Source: a virus
DNA length: 30,240 nt
Virus record (IMG/VR): IMGVR_UViG_3300030107_002153
Coordinates: 1-30,240 of that record
Reading direction: 5' to 3' (one strand)
Positions within the stretch are counted from its first letter, which is position 1; every line of letters begins with the position of its first letter. Under the pieces are notes generated by a model that did no database searches, was not told the origin of the DNA, and was given only the letters and a program-made list of their open reading frames with translations. Positions 28,120 to 30,240 of this stretch are shown piece by piece. Both the position numbers and the translations under genes were made by a program.

Positions 28120-29068
28120 TTTGCAATTCTTCAAGTAATGTAGGAGCCTCTAAAAACAGTGACTTTAACCCATTTAGTCCTTGCACCTTTGTTCCTTGAT
28201 ATGTATACCAAGTCCCAGCTTGTTCAATAACACCAACCGCAATCCCGTCACGCATAAAGGTTTCAATAATATCTATACCCCCATCTGCTTTAAAGGGAAC
28301 TACAGCGGCTTTCCAATTTTCGCCACCTATTTTAGATTTATGCATTCTTACTTGCATATCAAATCCAACAGTCTCTTCGGTCCCATTTATTTTTTCTTTT
28401 ATCCACCCATCTCTTCTAACTTCTAACATAGCATGTGCAAAGAAAGTTTGTCCTTGTCCACCCGGCCAAGTATTTGTAGGACGTATTCCTCCAAGACTTT
28501 GTCTCATCTGATTGATAGCAATAAATGCTGAACCATTTTTTAAATAAGGAAACAGTTTAGGAAAGGAACTGTTTACAAATCTACCTTGCCATGCCATTGG
28601 AGAGTGGGCAAAATTACCTTTTTCAATCTCTTCGGTCATTGCTGTGGGTATAAGTCCTGCAATACTATCAAGTACAACTATATCTATACCTGCGGCTAGT
28701 CCTTCTCTAACATGTCCCATAGCTTCTTCACCTGTAGATGGTTGAGCAACTAGTATCTTAGACTGGTCTACGCCGCATCTACTCATCCAATCCTTATCAT
28801 ATGACATTTCAGTATCTACCCACATTGCTGTTCCGCCATCTTGTTGTGTTCTGGAAACAGCTAAAGAAGAAAGATAGGATTTTCCCACATTCGGAGGACC
28901 ATAAATTAAAGTAAATCTGTTCTTAGGTATACCACCACCTAGTAACTTATCTAGTTGAGGTAAACCAAAGGTTATTCTTTCAACTGAATCAGTGTCCTCA
29001 CCGAAAGAAAGGTTTAACCCTTTCGTCTTTAATAGTTTTTGTATAGCATTATTTGCGTCTGTATCCAT
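28103..29068 (-). CDS. RecA/UvsX-type recombinase
   Basis: 321 residues, about the size of the RecA core. Walker A GPPNVGKS (57-64), the catalytic Glu of VDTEMSYD (Glu87), Walker B DIVVLDSI (Asp134), and FIAINQMRQSLGG (DNA-binding L2 region) followed by GGQGQTFFAHAMLEVRR are all present in the RecA order. The N-terminal oligomerisation helix is short and the C-terminal part is compact. It forms filaments on single-stranded DNA and pairs homologous strands in phage replication and repair. It overlaps the preceding gene by one base and is followed at once by two nuclease genes and the resolvase. Confidence 0.9.
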   Translation of the reverse strand: MDTDANNAIQKLLKTKGLNLSFGEDTDSVERITFGLPQLDKLLGGGIPKNRFTLIYGPPNVGKSYLSSLAVSRTQQDGGTAMWVDTEMSYDKDWMSRCGVDQSKILVAQPSTGEEAMGHVREGLAAGIDIVVLDSIAGLIPTAMTEEIEKGNFAHSPMAWQGRFVNSSFPKLFPYLKNGSAFIAINQMRQSLGGIRPTNTWPGGQGQTFFAHAMLEVRRDGWIKEKINGTEETVGFDMQVRMHKSKIGGENWKAAVVPFKADGGIDIIETFMRDGIAVGVIEQAGTWYTYQGTKVQGLNGLKSLFLEAPTLLEELQNELTT

Positions 29069-29322
29069 TATTTGTGCCTCCTACGCACTGACTCCGCCCA
29101 CGATAAATAGGTAGCGGCTATTTCTACTAACTCAATAAAAAGTTTAGTGTCATTTCGGTTAAATATTTCTTTGATAACATCCCCATTTTTATCAGTTGTT
29201 ATAAGATTCCACCAAGAGTCATCATGATTTTGCTCACCATAAACTTTTGTTTGTCTTTCTTTTTCAGCTAATACTGCTTCTAATACACTTAATCCAACTA
29301 AATCTTCTTTATTTAGACTCAT
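29068..29322 (-). CDS. MazG-like protein lacking the usual EExxE motif
   Basis: 84 residues. The pattern EKERQTKVYGEQNHDDSWWN followed by LFIELVEIAATYLSWAESV matches short phage MazG-like (nucleotide pyrophosphatase) proteins at both ends. The middle, where E-E-x-G-E would hold magnesium, reads TTDKNGD instead, so catalysis by the usual mechanism is doubtful. It may be a degenerate or regulatory family member. It overlaps neighbours by 14 bases and by one base, so it is translated with the recA-like gene. Family call from pattern only. Confidence 0.6.
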   Translation of the reverse strand: MSLNKEDLVGLSVLEAVLAEKERQTKVYGEQNHDDSWWNLITTDKNGDVIKEIFNRNDTKLFIELVEIAATYLSWAESVRRRHK

Positions 29323-29527
29323 CTAGCATATCCACAATCTGAGCATCTACTTTTTCTTTTATAAATTCCCACACAACATCGGCTACTTTTTTAGATTCTT
29401 CTAACTGTGGTTCTATAGGAAGTTCAGTATCTATTTGGTCAACTGTCAAGTCAACTCTACCATATTGGTTTTGTTCTAGTGGTCCTACTCTAAATGTAAA
29501 TCCTAAATGTGCACTAACTTTTGGCAT
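29309..29527 (-). CDS. Small hypothetical protein
   Basis: 72 residues. A beta-rich start (SAHLGFTFRVGPLEQNQYGR) is followed by an acidic helical half (ESKKVADVVWEFIKEKVDAQ). The ATG at 29527 has an AAGGAGTTTTCAA site inside the end of the preceding gene, overlapping by 14 bases. The same 14-base overlap recurs at its own end. No recognised motif. By position it may serve with the DNA-metabolism genes. Function unknown. Confidence 0.7.
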   Translation of the reverse strand: MPKVSAHLGFTFRVGPLEQNQYGRVDLTVDQIDTELPIEPQLEESKKVADVVWEFIKEKVDAQIVDMLDESK

Positions 29528-29729
29528 TTGAAAACTCCTTTGGTTTAGCTTTATATATTTTTAATATTTTCTTTTTACTAAGTCTATAATTATGTCCTAA
29601 ATGATAACCCTCGTGTTTGTTGCAATAATAAAAGTCCATGTTTGAAAATAAAACCTGCTCTCTATAAATGGCAAGGGCGTTCTTTGCGTCAGACTTACAC
29701 TCATATATTATTTTTAAATCACAGTTCAT
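29514..29729 (-). CDS. Small Cys/His protein
   Basis: 71 residues. A helical start (CKSDAKNALAIYREQVLFSN), then YYCNKHEGYHLGHN and a basic tail (LSKKKILKIYKAKPKEF). The C-x2-H...YHLGH arrangement is like a short zinc-binding motif of phage and bacterial proteins (C..C...H.GH) with one Cys replaced by His. It could bind nucleic acid. It starts six bases after the upstream stop. The exact family and role are not known to me. Confidence 0.7.
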   Translation of the reverse strand: MNCDLKIIYECKSDAKNALAIYREQVLFSNMDFYYCNKHEGYHLGHNYRLSKKKILKIYKAKPKEFSNAKS

Positions 29730-29735
29730 ATTTTT

Positions 29736-29996
29736 TTACTTATCATTCTTATCATAAAAATGTAATAACAACATTGCATAGTGTATTATTTTTAGTATGT
29801 CCTTACGAGGTGTGCCTTTTTTATCATATCTTGAAGCATACTTTAAAATGTTACTTCTACAAAAGGCGGGGGCATCTCCACAAGCATCTATAAAGTCTAA
29901 AGTCTGTACTTCACCCTCACTGTAATGCTCATCATATGTATTATTTACATATTGAGTTATTTCTTTTATTATTTGCTCTTCGTTATACTTGCCCAT
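29736..29996 (-). CDS. DUF3310-like protein (SaV-like)
   Basis: 86 residues. The segment QTLDFIDACGDAPAFCRSNI then LKYASRYDKKGTPRKDILKI and IHYAMLLLHF follows the DUF3310 pattern: E or Q..DFI..........NI.KY..RY..KG...D..K...Y. Phage proteins of this type include a T7 homologue with nucleotide kinase activity; for the short forms the activity is not established. There is no Shine-Dalgarno before the ATG at 29996, but TATATA ends seven bases upstream, so a leaderless transcript is possible. It starts the recombination operon seen here. Confidence 0.78.
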   Translation of the reverse strand: MGKYNEEQIIKEITQYVNNTYDEHYSEGEVQTLDFIDACGDAPAFCRSNILKYASRYDKKGTPRKDILKIIHYAMLLLHFYDKNDK

Positions 29997-30002
29997 TGTG
30001 TT

Positions 30003-30010
30003 TATATACT
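30003..30010 (-). promoter_or_regulatory. -10-like element before the DUF3310 gene
   Basis: AGTATATAA on the minus strand between the stop at 30031 and the start at 29996. TATATA is six bases from the ATG, which lacks a ribosome binding site, so the transcript may be leaderless. No clear -35 box. Confidence 0.3.
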
Positions 30011-30030
30011 ATCATTTTTTATACTTATTT

Positions 30031-30240
30031 TCAACCCCAGCTTACTCCATTGCTATCTGTCACCGGAGCATCATCCCAATCAACAAAATCCTCAAGTGTT
30101 AGAATTTTCAACTCTTTCTTATTTGCCCACGATGGTGTACACAATTCCATATCAACTTTTAGAGGTATGTCTAAAGTATTTGTTTCTAATAAATCTCGTA
30201 TTGTATAGGGTACATTCTCTAATTCAGAGTCATGTATCTC
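30031..30240 (-). CDS. C-terminal part of an unidentified gene, cut by window edge
   Basis: The last 69 codons of a gene that enters from beyond 30240: it reads ELENVPYTIRDLLETNTLDI, PLKVDMELCTPSWANKKEL, and ends EDFVDWDDAPVTDSNGVSWG. The hydrophilic, acidic, Trp-containing end does not identify a family, and the N-terminal part is outside the window. It is followed by the DUF3310-like gene after 34 bases. By context a replication or DNA-metabolism gene, but this is a guess. Confidence 0.65.
   Translation of the reverse strand, partial: EIHDSELENVPYTIRDLLETNTLDIPLKVDMELCTPSWANKKELKILTLEDFVDWDDAPVTDSNGVSWG

Noticed and set aside
1-30240. Archaeal virus origin
   Set aside because: HK97 head, RecA-like and class II reductase would be compatible, but Shine-Dalgarno sites, TTGACA/TATAAT promoters and a UUCG terminator point to a bacterial host.

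Overview
This is an AT-rich piece of a tailed-phage genome (HK97-type head), probably from an aquatic bacterial virus. Almost everything is read leftward (minus strand), so gene order is best followed from high to low coordinates. A bacterial host is suggested by Shine-Dalgarno sites (AGGAGG, AAAGGATAA) ahead of many genes, sigma-70-like promoters and a UUCG-loop terminator. The virus type comes from a large terminase, portal, major capsid protein and maturation protease. No integrase, repressor, tRNA, CRISPR array or insertion sequence was seen, and no gene-free stretch exceeds 300 bases (the longest, 719-926, is an untranslated leader).

Layout in transcription order. (1) 30240-26216, DNA metabolism: a partial gene, a DUF3310-like protein, a small Cys/His protein, a MazG-like protein lacking its usual acidic motif, a RecA/UvsX-type recombinase, a DUF559/Vsr-like nuclease, a Cas4/RecB-like nuclease with a probable Fe-S cluster, a helical protein and a RuvC-like resolvase. 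(2) 26214-13454, packaging and head: an unknown, small and large terminase, a class II (B12-dependent) ribonucleotide reductase, an unknown, portal, a Gly/Lys-rich protein, a zinc-ribbon protein overlapping a metallophosphoesterase, two small conserved proteins, an acidic scaffold-like protein and the major capsid protein, closed by a strong terminator. (3) 13373-10158: a coiled-coil membrane protein, a carbohydrate-binding-like virion protein, an XkdF-like protease and a small virion protein. The protease gene ends in a textbook -1 frameshift signal: slippery TTTTTTA, 7-base spacer, perfect 8-bp stem. It would add a conserved-looking 44-residue tail. (4) 10138-7356: a run of very small genes, many encoding membrane proteins, including a holin candidate, a 48-residue protein with 13 cysteines and a basic DUF5872 protein. 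(5) 7323-6001: four small genes. (6) 5867-6004: the only rightward gene. (7) 5685-1, probably early genes: small unknowns, a DUF932 protein, a DUF262 (GmrSD/ParB-fold) protein and others, under a family of near-identical TTGACA-15/16-TATAAA promoters, four of which carry a TTATAA-N6-TTATAA operator-like repeat.

Recombinase, nucleases and resolvase would process replicating DNA, the reductase supplies dNTPs, and the terminase fills a head built by portal, scaffold, capsid protein and protease. No tail, tape-measure or endolysin gene could be recognised. Several genes below 60 codons were found by reading stop/start couplings and ribosome binding sites; several starts were moved to ATGs with better ribosome binding sites.
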